64,000 nucleotides of DNA, from the NCBI GenBank assembly GCA_050187355.1, contig JBFWXO010000012.1:1-64000 (forward strand), given 5' to 3'. Positions 26,249 to 34,489 of the stretch are shown here, piece after piece (positions within the stretch are counted from its first letter, which is position 1; each line of letters begins with the position of its first letter). The position numbers and the translations under genes were made by a program. The notes below the pieces were generated by a model that was given only the letters and a program-made list of their open reading frames with translations, did no database searches and was not told the DNA's origin. The stretch is from CADEFD01 sp050187355 (lineage in GTDB: Bacteria > Acidobacteriota > Vicinamibacteria > Vicinamibacterales > UBA2999).

Positions 26249-28320
26249 CGACCCGCACCTACTTCCTGCACGTCCCGAAGACCGCGGGCGTCACGCTGAA
26301 GGCCTATCTCGAGAACCAGTTCGATCGCGGCGACGTGCTGGCCATCGACCAGAAGATCGCGCGGACCCTGCCCCCCTCGACCCTCAACGCGTACCGCTTC
26401 TGGACCGGCCACTACGACGCGTCGGTGCTCGCGGCCCTCGATCCGGCGCCGTCGACGGTGCTGATGGTGCGCGATCCGGTGGCGCGCCTGCGGTCCTGGG
26501 TCGCCCACGGCCGCCGCTTGCGCGATCCGAAGCTGCACGCGCCCTTTGCCGGGACGAGCGTGATGGACGTCGCCCGCCAGAACATCGACGGCCACGCGCG
26601 CCAGGCCTTCTGGGTGGCCCGCGCGCTCGTGCCGGGCTGGACGCCCGCCCGGCTGCCCGAGGTCGACGAGCTCGACGGCCTGCTCGACACCGTGACCCAC
26701 GTCGGCCTCACCGAGGAGCTCGACCGCACGCTGCTCCTCCTCGCGTTCCACCTCGGCGGCTCGCTGCCGCCGATCGGCTGGCGCCTGAACCAGCGGACGA
26801 ACGAGGCCTCGGCCGACCGGGAGTCCCCGGAGGAGGACGAGGCGCTGCGCGACCTGCTGTCGCTCGACACCGCGCTCTACGCACGCGCGGCGGCGCGGTT
26901 CTGGGCCGCGTACGCCGGCATGCTCGAGACGATCGCCCCGGCGGCGTCGCGCGGCCTCGCGGCGGATCCGGGCCGCGTGCCCGTCTCCACGGCCCGCGAC
27001 TGGCTGGCCGCCTGGCGCGCCGCGACCCGGCGGGCCGCGCCGCTGCAGTGGACGACGGCCTACCGCGTGGACGGCGACGACCCGCAGAGCGGCGACGGCT
27101 GGTGGTGGCGCGAGCACCCGGGGCAGGCCGGCTACCGCTGGACGGGGGCCGAGGGCCGGACCACGCTCGACCTCGGCGCCTTGAGCCCGGCCTTCTCCTA
27201 TTCGGTCACGCTCGATATCTGCGGCGCGGCGGATTGGCCCACCTGGGATCGCTGGACGCTGGAACTGAACGGTCAGACCCTCCCCGTCGTCCGCACGCGC
27301 GTGACCCAGGCCAACGACCGCTCCGTGTCGCTGCGCGCGACGGCCACCCTGCCGGCGCACGCCGTGGCCGCCGGCGGCGGCCTCAGCACGCTCGCCATCG
27401 TCGTGCCCGAGCCGCAGCCGGTGCCCGGCGCGCCGCTCCTGCACGAGTCGCAGGACACCGTGCGCAGGGACGTCCGCCGTGTGGGCCTCGCCGTGCAGCG
27501 CGTCGAGGTCCTGCCGTACGTGGGCGCGCCCGTGTCCACGGCCGTGCGGCCGGCGCCCGCGAGCCCGGCGGAAGCCGCGGCCCTCGCGCGCTACCTGGAC
27601 GAGGGCTACCACCTGATCAACGGCTGGCTGCACCCGGCCGCGGTCGACATGACGGTCGCGCTGGGCCACCTGCTGCGGCGCGCCGGCGGCGCCGGCCCGA
27701 TCCTCGAGATCGGCGTCTGGCAGGGTCGCTATCTCTCGCTGCTCTCGTTCCTGGGCGAGGCCGGCCAGCCCCTGGTCGCCATCGACCCCTTCGTCCACGT
27801 CACCGATCGCGACCGCCAGATCGCGGCCCTGCGCGCGAACGTCGCGCGCTACGCCTGGCGGCCCGAGCGGCTCCGGCTGATCGAGCGCTACTCGGGCCGG
27901 ATGACCCCGGCGGACCTCCTCGAGGCCGGCGGCGCGCCGTTCCAGTTCATCAGCGTGGACGGCGATCACACGATGGCCGGGTGCCTGCACGACCTGCGGC
28001 TGGCCGAGGCCGCCCTCGCCCCCGGCGGCATCGTCGCCGTGGACGACATCGCGAACATGTCCTGCCCGGGCGTGGTGGAAGCCACCGTCCGCTACGGCGT
28101 CACGCCGGGCGCCACGCTGGCGCCGTTCGCGCTGGCCGGGAACAAGCTCTTCATGACCCAGCGCGCGCACTGCGCCACGTATCGCGGCGCCCTGCTCGCG
28201 ATGGCCCAGGCCGGGCAGTTGGGAGCCGCGAGCCGCGCCATCCTGAACTTCGACGCCAAAATGCGCAGCATCGGCGTGCCGGTGATGATGCTCGACGAGC
28301 CGATCCTCATCGCCGCCTGA
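26245..28320 (+). CDS. Sulfotransferase / beta-sandwich / methyltransferase fusion
   Basis: A 691-residue fusion. Residues 1-~240 form a sulfotransferase: the PAPS 5'-phosphosulfate loop is FLHVPKTAGVTL, and VLMVRDPVARLRSW fits the 3'-phosphate site. The middle (~270-420) is Trp-rich and beta-rich (WWWREHPGQAGYRW; WTLELNGQTLPV), resembling a glycan-binding or CBM-like sandwich. Residues ~450-691 form a class I methyltransferase of the Methyltransf_24 type (ILEIGVWQGRY; FISVDGDHTMAGCL; GGIVAVDDI). It would both sulfate and O-methylate a glycan or rhamnan-like product. It is the last gene of the plus-strand operon, followed by a strong hairpin. Confidence 0.82.
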   Translation: MTTRTYFLHVPKTAGVTLKAYLENQFDRGDVLAIDQKIARTLPPSTLNAYRFWTGHYDASVLAALDPAPSTVLMVRDPVARLRSWVAHGRRLRDPKLHAPFAGTSVMDVARQNIDGHARQAFWVARALVPGWTPARLPEVDELDGLLDTVTHVGLTEELDRTLLLLAFHLGGSLPPIGWRLNQRTNEASADRESPEEDEALRDLLSLDTALYARAAARFWAAYAGMLETIAPAASRGLAADPGRVPVSTARDWLAAWRAATRRAAPLQWTTAYRVDGDDPQSGDGWWWREHPGQAGYRWTGAEGRTTLDLGALSPAFSYSVTLDICGAADWPTWDRWTLELNGQTLPVVRTRVTQANDRSVSLRATATLPAHAVAAGGGLSTLAIVVPEPQPVPGAPLLHESQDTVRRDVRRVGLAVQRVEVLPYVGAPVSTAVRPAPASPAEAAALARYLDEGYHLINGWLHPAAVDMTVALGHLLRRAGGAGPILEIGVWQGRYLSLLSFLGEAGQPLVAIDPFVHVTDRDRQIAALRANVARYAWRPERLRLIERYSGRMTPADLLEAGGAPFQFISVDGDHTMAGCLHDLRLAEAALAPGGIVAVDDIANMSCPGVVEATVRYGVTPGATLAPFALAGNKLFMTQRAHCATYRGALLAMAQAGQLGAASRAILNFDAKMRSIGVPVMMLDEPILIAA

Positions 28321-28325
28321 CGCGG

Positions 28326-28346
28326 GCCGCGGCGGGAGGCCGCGGC
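28326..28346. terminator. Perfect eight-pair hairpin between convergent glycan operons
   Basis: GCCGCGGC (28326-28333), loop GGGAG, GCCGCGGC (28339-28346). It lies in the 35-base gap between the stop codons of the sulfotransferase fusion and the Maf fusion, the end of two long convergent transcripts. There is no T-tract. Confidence 0.5.
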
Positions 28347-28355
28347 GGCCGCTCG

Positions 28356-30803
28356 TCAGTCGGAGCCGAGCGCGTAGACGCGCCGGGCGAGACCGGGGGC
28401 GGTGGATCCCGAGAGCAGCAGGTGCGCGAGCCGCGGCGCCCCGGCGCGGAACCCGCGGAGGGCCGCCGGGAAATCCACCACCTGGACGCCGACGTCCACG
28501 AAGGCCTCACCCAGATCGGCCAGCACGAGCGGCAGGTCGGCCGGCGTCGTCCAGACCTCGCCGCGCCGGCCGCGGCGTTCGGCGTCGAGGTCGTCGTAGG
28601 CCCAGGGCACGTGGGCCGCGGGGACCGCGTCCGGCGTGCGCTCCGGAAAGTACGGCACCTGCAGGTGCACGCATCCCCCGGGACGGAGCGCCCGGGCCAT
28701 CGCCGCCAGCAAGGCGCGGCGGATCGACCGCGGGCGCACGCGGTGGAAGGCGTGGAACATCGTCACGAGATCGTAGGCCCCGTCGGGCGCGTCGCCGCAG
28801 TCGGCACCGGAGGTCAGGAACAGGCGGCAGCCCGCCAGCGCGGGGTCGGCCGCCGCCAGGGCCAGCATCGTCGCGCTGCTGTCGGCGCCGTCCACGGCGC
28901 ACCCTCGCGCGATCCACGGCGCCATCGTCCGGCCCAGGCCGCACCCGACGTCGAGCACCCGCGCCGGATCCCCCGCGCCCGGCTGGCGCCGGCCGGCCTC
29001 CTCGAGCGCGAAGTCGACCTGCGAGGCGGCCTGGCCGCACGCGAACGCGTAGTCGGGATGGATCGCCCGCTCGGCCTCGGCCCGGGACGCCGCCGCGTCC
29101 CAGGGCGCCCGCGCGGCCGCCAGCGCGGCCGATCGTCGATCGAGATCCGCGAGCGCGGCGCGCGCCCCGTCGACGGCGCTGTCCACGTCCGCCGCGCCGT
29201 GCGTCCCGGCCGCGAAGGCCACCCAGGCGTCGCGCGGCCAGCGGCGCCGATCCGCCAGCGCGGATCCGAGAGCGGCCACCGCCGGGCCGGGCGCCGCCGA
29301 GCGGCGGTGCGCGCCGGCCAGCACGGCACACGCCTCGCCCCCCCACGACGGAGCCGCCGCGATCGCCGCCGCCACGGCCTCGGGCCCGGCCGTCTCGATG
29401 GGGCCGCCGTGCAGGATGCCTTCCCCGCCGGCGTTCAGCACGCGCCGTCCGGCACCACCCGCCACCCACGTCCGGGCGCGCGCGACGATCCAGTCGCGGA
29501 ACTGGAGGAAGTGCGGGGCCGTCAGCACGTCGCGGCCGCGAACGTCGGGCGCCGGCCCGTGGTCGTGCGTGTCGAGGTAGCGCTGGAAGAGCGCCGCGCG
29601 CGCCGCGTCGTCGGCGCAGTCCTTCCACAGCGGTTCGTAGGTCGTGTTCCGGCAGTACTGGAGGCCGCGGGAGTACGCCAGGTCCGCGCCCGCGAAGACG
29701 ATCGGCGCGCAGCCCATCACGCACGCGAGGTCGAACGCCGTCGTGAGCACCGATCCCCACGCCTGCAGGCGGCCGCGGTCGCGCCCGAGGCCCGCCAGCC
29801 ACGGCCAGGGCTCGTGGTCCGCGACGGCAAAGGCGAACGTGCGGCCGCGGAAGGCCTCGAAGGCCGACGGGTGCAGGCTGGGCTCGGCCACCAGCCAGAC
29901 GCCGGCGACGTCGCCCGGCGCGTGGAGGTGCCGCGCGTTCACCTCCGACGGATCGAGCGCGACGACGAGGTCGGGCCGCACGCCCGCCGCCAGGAGCGGC
30001 CGGAGCGCCGTGTCCACGGCGATGACGAGCGCGCGGCCGGCGAGCTCCCGCACCAGCGCGAGGCTCCGGTCGAGCGACGGGCCCGCCCCCACGACGATGG
30101 CCGGACGTCCCGCGCCCAGGGCCGTCAGCGCGGCCGCGTCGCCCTCGGTCGCGATGACGGGCAGGTTCTGCAGCGTGTGTATCAGGTAGCGGCCGGCGAA
30201 CTGACGCCGGGCTTCGGCGTTGGCGGCCGCGCCCGAGACGATCCGTCCGGCCAGCGCCGTCGCCTCCGGGACCAGGTCCGGGCGGATGCGGTCGAGCCAG
30301 GGACCGACGAAGACGAACGGGGCGGCGCCGGCCGCATCGAGCCAGCGCCAGGCGTCGGTGGCGCCGGGATAGGCGGGGCCGACGAGCAGGCGAAGCCGGC
30401 CCGAAGTGAGCCACGCGGTCCAGTCGCGCCGCCCGAGCAGGGCCCGCGCGACGGCAGGCACGGGTTCGAGCGCCACGACACGAATCGCGGCGCCCCGGCG
30501 ATCGATCGCCTCGAGCAGGTGGCCCAGGCCGAGGCCGATGGCGAGCACGGTGCCCGTGCCCGCCGCCGCGAGCTTCGCAATCAACGCATCGAACCCCGCG
30601 TCGGACTCGCCGCCGGCCAGCGGCATCCAGCGCCCGTCGGCGGCCTGGAGCGCGAGGCGTCCGCCCTCACCCGCGGCCCGCGGTCCCCCGCCCTCCACGA
30701 TCGCGGCCCGCGTGGCCGGCGTCAGCGCCGCCAGGTTGGCGGCGAGCACCGCGTCTGCCGGGGCCCCGACGTCCCCGCCCGCGCCGCGCTGCGTCCCGCT
30801 CAC
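28356..30803 (-). CDS. Maf-type flagellin glycosyltransferase (DUF115) fused to a methyltransferase
   Basis: An 815-residue protein. Residues ~85-200 form the Rossmann-like N-terminal Maf domain (VLAIGLGLGHLLEAI). Residues ~205-460 form the DUF115/MptE-like core (IVVGAGPSLDRSL, VIAVDTALRPLL, VVALDPSEVNARH, FAGADLAYSRG). Maf proteins attach nonulosonic acids to flagellin Ser/Thr. Residues ~600-790 add a class I methyltransferase (VLDVGCGLGRTMAPW; ALRPGGCVHLQVPYF), which ordinary Maf proteins lack. The GTG at 30803 has GGAAG seven bases upstream and follows the GGDEF-EAL stop by one base. It is the last gene of the nonulosonate operon, which begins beside the flagellin gene. Confidence 0.85.
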   Translation of the reverse strand: MSGTQRGAGGDVGAPADAVLAANLAALTPATRAAIVEGGGPRAAGEGGRLALQAADGRWMPLAGGESDAGFDALIAKLAAAGTGTVLAIGLGLGHLLEAIDRRGAAIRVVALEPVPAVARALLGRRDWTAWLTSGRLRLLVGPAYPGATDAWRWLDAAGAAPFVFVGPWLDRIRPDLVPEATALAGRIVSGAAANAEARRQFAGRYLIHTLQNLPVIATEGDAAALTALGAGRPAIVVGAGPSLDRSLALVRELAGRALVIAVDTALRPLLAAGVRPDLVVALDPSEVNARHLHAPGDVAGVWLVAEPSLHPSAFEAFRGRTFAFAVADHEPWPWLAGLGRDRGRLQAWGSVLTTAFDLACVMGCAPIVFAGADLAYSRGLQYCRNTTYEPLWKDCADDAARAALFQRYLDTHDHGPAPDVRGRDVLTAPHFLQFRDWIVARARTWVAGGAGRRVLNAGGEGILHGGPIETAGPEAVAAAIAAAPSWGGEACAVLAGAHRRSAAPGPAVAALGSALADRRRWPRDAWVAFAAGTHGAADVDSAVDGARAALADLDRRSAALAAARAPWDAAASRAEAERAIHPDYAFACGQAASQVDFALEEAGRRQPGAGDPARVLDVGCGLGRTMAPWIARGCAVDGADSSATMLALAAADPALAGCRLFLTSGADCGDAPDGAYDLVTMFHAFHRVRPRSIRRALLAAMARALRPGGCVHLQVPYFPERTPDAVPAAHVPWAYDDLDAERRGRRGEVWTTPADLPLVLADLGEAFVDVGVQVVDFPAALRGFRAGAPRLAHLLLSGSTAPGLARRVYALGSD

Positions 30804-30804
30804 C

Positions 30805-32682
30805 TCAGTGCTTCCGGAAGCTCCCGATCACGACGTCTCCGCGGCCCCGACCCGGCAGCGCCGCGCCAGGCAGACGCGGCAGATCGGCGGCCGGACGGCG
30901 CCGCACCGGCCGCGGCGGCGTCGCGGCGCCGTCGGTGCCGACGACGGCCGTGCACGCCCAGCGGAGGTACGCCAGCCACTCCCCGCCAGGCAGGGCGTGG
31001 CCGTAGAAGTAGCCCTGGAGGTCGTCGCACCCGAGGGCCCGGAGCGCGGAGGCCTGCGCCTCGGTCTCCACTCCTCCGGCGCTCACTTCGATCCCGAGGG
31101 CCCGGGCGAGCGCGACGATCGCGCCGGCCATCGCCGCCGCGTCGCGGCGGCCGGACGCCTCGCGGGCCAGGCCGCCATCGATCTTCACCCCGGCCGCGCG
31201 CATCCGGCTCAGGACCCGCAGCGACGCGACGCCGCTGCCGGCATCGTCCACGACCGCCGCCACGCCGAGCGCGGCCAGCGCGTCGAGGACGCCGGCAATC
31301 GCCGGGTCGTCGGCGCCGATGACGGCCTCGCTCAGTTCCACGCGCAGGGCCGAGGGCGGCACGCCCGCGGCCCGCAGCGCGCGCGCGACCTCGCCGGCCA
31401 GGTCGCCTTCCACGATCTGCCGGCGCGAGAGGTTCACCGAGATCGGCACGTCGAAGCCCGCGTCGCGCGTCGTCCGCGCGGTGCGGCAGGCCTCGCCGAT
31501 GGTCCAGGCGGCGAACCTGGCGGCCAGGCCGGCCTGTTCCGCCGCCTCGAGGAACTGGTCCGGCAGCCACACGCCGTGTCCAGGGCGGCGCCAGCGCACG
31601 AGCGCCTCGCACGAAGAGATCCGGCGGCGCGAGGCCCGCCAGACGGGCTGGAAGTGGAGCTCGAACTCCTCCCGCGCGAACGCCCGGTCCAGCGCGGCGC
31701 CGAGCGCCGTCCGCGCGCGGGAGTGCTCGTTCATCCGCGCCCGGTAGTAGCAGAAGCGGCTCTTGCCGGCGTCCTTGGCCGCGTACATCGCCTGGTCGGC
31801 ATGACGCAGGAGCGCGCCGGCGTCGACGCCGTCGCCCGGGAAGAGCGAGATGCCGATGCTGGCCGTGATCGCGGCCGGCGTGCCGTCGAGATCGATCGGC
31901 TCGGCCGCGGCCGCCACGAGCTTGGCCGCCACCGTCGCCGCGAACCGCCCGTCGTCGAGATCCTCCATCACGACGACGAACTCGTCGCCGCCGACGCGGG
32001 CCACCGTGTCCATGTCGCGCGTGCGTCCGGCGAAGCGCCGCGCCAGCGCCTGGAGCACGCGGTCGCCGGCGTCGTGCCCGTACCGGTCGTTGACGGCCTT
32101 GAAGCCGTCGAGATCGACGAAGAGCACCGCGAAGGTGCGCGCGTGCCGCCGGGCGCGCGCCATCGCGTGCTCGATGGCCGTCTGCAGGGCCTGCCGGTTG
32201 GGCAGCCCCGTGAGCGTGTCGGTGACGGCCTGCGTGCGCAGCGTGGCCGCGTGCGAGGTGCGCTCGAGCGCGCACAGCGCCGCCCGGATCACGGCGGTCC
32301 CGCCGGCCGAGGCCGCCACGCAGTCCTCGGCGCCGGCGCGCACGGCGGCGATGGCGGCCTCGTCGTGGGCGGCGTCGCTCACGACGACGACGGGCAGCGC
32401 GGGGTGCGCGCGCTTCAACTCGGCGAGCGCGATCCGGGCCAGGTCGAGCGATCGCGCCTGCAGCAGCACGAGCGCGGCCGGGCGGGCGCGCAGCCGGTCG
32501 AGGCCGCGGCCGAGACCGACGACCGACTCGAGCGAGACCCGGCCGGCGCCGGCGTCGACGACGGCGCGACCGAGCGCGCGGGCGGCGTCGTCCCCGGCGC
32601 CGACGACGAGATGGACGAGCCGCAGGGGCTCGGGAGCCTGTCCGCGGCGGCGGGGCCGGAGCAGTTCGATCGGCGCGGCCAT
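30805..32682 (-). CDS. Receiver-like/GGDEF/EAL protein, EAL site incomplete
   Basis: A 625-residue c-di-GMP protein. The N-terminal ~145 residues look like a receiver fold without a clear phosphoacceptor (LVLLQARSLDL where the Asp would be). The GGDEF domain has DTLTGLPNRQ, VDLDGFKAVND, an intact GGDEF and RDMD five residues earlier, a good inhibition site. The EAL domain keeps CEALVRW, VNLSRRQ, VELSEA, VDDAGSG and VKIDGG, but the conserved E-G-V-E motif reads AGGVET, so its first Glu is lost. Phosphodiesterase activity is doubtful, and the EAL half may only bind c-di-GMP. ATG and the preceding TAG abut (TAGATG). Confidence 0.9.
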   Translation of the reverse strand: MAAPIELLRPRRRGQAPEPLRLVHLVVGAGDDAARALGRAVVDAGAGRVSLESVVGLGRGLDRLRARPAALVLLQARSLDLARIALAELKRAHPALPVVVVSDAAHDEAAIAAVRAGAEDCVAASAGGTAVIRAALCALERTSHAATLRTQAVTDTLTGLPNRQALQTAIEHAMARARRHARTFAVLFVDLDGFKAVNDRYGHDAGDRVLQALARRFAGRTRDMDTVARVGGDEFVVVMEDLDDGRFAATVAAKLVAAAAEPIDLDGTPAAITASIGISLFPGDGVDAGALLRHADQAMYAAKDAGKSRFCYYRARMNEHSRARTALGAALDRAFAREEFELHFQPVWRASRRRISSCEALVRWRRPGHGVWLPDQFLEAAEQAGLAARFAAWTIGEACRTARTTRDAGFDVPISVNLSRRQIVEGDLAGEVARALRAAGVPPSALRVELSEAVIGADDPAIAGVLDALAALGVAAVVDDAGSGVASLRVLSRMRAAGVKIDGGLAREASGRRDAAAMAGAIVALARALGIEVSAGGVETEAQASALRALGCDDLQGYFYGHALPGGEWLAYLRWACTAVVGTDGAATPPRPVRRRPAADLPRLPGAALPGRGRGDVVIGSFRKH

Positions 32683-34350
32683 CTAGCGCCTCCGCCCCTC
32701 GAAGGGCTGCCGCGCCAGCGCGGCCGCGTGCAGCACACCCGCGTGCACGGGCTCGACCGGCTCGGCGGCCGCGTGCACGCGCCGGCAGCTCGGACAGACC
32801 AGCGACGGCGTGTTCACGACCAGCAGGGTTCCGCCCGTCGATCCGGCGCCGTGGGTGACCAGCGAATCGGCCAGGTCGCTCTGGCCGAACCCGAGCAGGA
32901 AGAGACGGCGGCGCCACCAGTCCTCGCCGAGCCGCTCGTCGAAGGCCAGGCGTCCGGGCACCGGACGGCCCGAGACCTCCAGGACGAGGCGATCGCGTCC
33001 CACGCGCGCGAGCTCCGAGACGGCCGGCCCGAGGTCGGCGTCGTCGAGGTGCTCCAGCCAGTCGGCCGACGCGATGACCGTCGAGAACACGTGATCGGCG
33101 AACGGCAGCGCCGTCGGCGTGGCCTTCGAGTAGCGGGTCCGGTCGGGCCGGTCCAGACGCCGTGCAACGTCGGCGCCCCAGGCGCGCAGGCCTGCCTTGG
33201 CCAGCGCCTCCACCAGCTGCCCCTGCCCCGCCCCGGCGTGCAGCACGCTGCCGCCGGCCGGCGTGATGGCGGTCACGACGTCGACGGCGCCGTCGATCGC
33301 GGTCGTCCAGGCGTCGTCACGCCCGCCGAGCATCAGGCTGGGGCGCAGGCGCGAGAACGCGTCGAAGGCGCCGCCGCGCGCGCGGCGGGCCGCGGCGTGG
33401 GACGCGAACCACGCCCGCGCCTCGAGGGCGGCCGCGACCCGCGCGTCGAGCGGCTGGGAGGCGTCGGCCGCGCGCGCCGGATAGCCGCCCGCGGCGTCGA
33501 GCAGGCTGCGCGCCTCGTCGTCCGGGCCGAGCACCACGAACGGCACGCCGGCGGCCAGGGCCAGCCGGACGCCGTCGCGTCCCCCGGTCAGCACGGCCGA
33601 GGCCGTCGCGAGGTTCGCGCGCGCATGCGCCCAGTCGAGGACGGCGCCGGCGCTGTCGAGCGGCACGTCCGCCACCATGCCGGGCCACGCCGCGCGCACC
33701 GCCGCGAGCGCGGCCGTGAACTCCACCCGCCGCGCCGGCTCGCAGTCGATCATGACCAGGTGGTCGGTGAAGTCGCGGGTCGCCGTGTCCGAGAACGGCG
33801 CGGCGTAGAGGGCGTCGTCCACGAGGCGGTGCGGGATGCCGGCGTCGCGCAGCCGGCGCGCGCTGAGCGGGTCGGCGACGGTCAGGTCGGTGAGGCCGGC
33901 CAGGACCTCGTGTCCCTCGAGGCCGGGGCCGACGACGGCGCCGACGAGATAGGTCGCCAGGTCCAGGTGCTGGGCCGCCCCGAGGATCGCGAGCAGGTGG
34001 CGGCTGGACCGGAGGGCGAACGTGTCGCCGCACACGACCACCAGGTCCACCTCCGCGAAGACCCGCCTCAGCGCCGGGGACGCCAGCGCGGCGGCGATGG
34101 CGGCGTCGAGCGGACCCTCCGCCAGCTCCTGCCAGTCGCCGCGCGCGTAGGCGTGGCGGACGAGGCCACCGGCCCGGGCGAGCAGCTGGCGCGTCGCGGC
34201 CGACGCCGCGAGGCTGACGACGTCGGGCGTGTCGCCGCTGTCGTTGAAGAGGCCGACGGCCAGGGGCTGGGGTCGCGGCGCGAGTCGCCCGCCGGCGCCG
34301 GTGTCGAAGGCCGGGAGCGGCGGGACCATGCTGGGGAGCGGTCGTTCCAT
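32683..34350 (-). CDS. Polysaccharide pyruvyltransferase-like protein fused to a methyltransferase
   Basis: A 555-residue protein. The N-terminal ~330 residues resemble the polysaccharide pyruvyltransferase (CsaB-like) fold: VGLFNDSGDTPDVVS, VDLVVVCGDTFAL, LTVADPLSARRLRDAGIP and VPFVVLGPDDEA. Residues ~355-500 form a class I methyltransferase (SVLHAGAGQGQLVEAL; ASADWLEHLDD). The tail has one CPSC pair that could be a remnant zinc ribbon. The start at 34350 is preferred over the 34449 extension because the latter runs into low-complexity Pro/Arg sequence; the ribosome site is weak. It probably adds a pyruvyl ketal and a methyl group to the glycan made by this operon. Confidence 0.65.
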   Translation of the reverse strand: MERPLPSMVPPLPAFDTGAGGRLAPRPQPLAVGLFNDSGDTPDVVSLAASAATRQLLARAGGLVRHAYARGDWQELAEGPLDAAIAAALASPALRRVFAEVDLVVVCGDTFALRSSRHLLAILGAAQHLDLATYLVGAVVGPGLEGHEVLAGLTDLTVADPLSARRLRDAGIPHRLVDDALYAAPFSDTATRDFTDHLVMIDCEPARRVEFTAALAAVRAAWPGMVADVPLDSAGAVLDWAHARANLATASAVLTGGRDGVRLALAAGVPFVVLGPDDEARSLLDAAGGYPARAADASQPLDARVAAALEARAWFASHAAARRARGGAFDAFSRLRPSLMLGGRDDAWTTAIDGAVDVVTAITPAGGSVLHAGAGQGQLVEALAKAGLRAWGADVARRLDRPDRTRYSKATPTALPFADHVFSTVIASADWLEHLDDADLGPAVSELARVGRDRLVLEVSGRPVPGRLAFDERLGEDWWRRRLFLLGFGQSDLADSLVTHGAGSTGGTLLVVNTPSLVCPSCRRVHAAAEPVEPVHAGVLHAAALARQPFEGRRR

Positions 34351-34460
34351 GCCTGCCCAGGGAGCAACGGCCGTGCCGGGCCGGCAGTGCCGGGCGGGAG
34401 TGGGCGCCGGTGTGCAGGGTGGGCGGGCCAGGTGTCGGCGCCCCGTCACGGGCTCCGGAA

Positions 34461-34478
34461 CGGCGCGTCGCCGCGCCG
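34461..34478 (-). terminator. Hairpin after the GT4 gene
   Basis: CGGCGCG-TCGC-CGCGCCG, a perfect seven-pair stem 11 bases past the GT4 stop, in the only sizeable gap (139 bases) of this minus-strand operon. It may attenuate or end the upstream transcript before the pyruvyltransferase gene. There is no T-run. Confidence 0.35.
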
Positions 34479-34489
34479 ACAGCGCCGCC

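Noticed and set aside
27048..31322. Very long plus-strand open frame opposite the Maf and GGDEF-EAL genes
   Set aside because: Low-complexity Arg/Gly/Pro composition, no ribosome site and no domains; the opposite strand encodes recognisable proteins.
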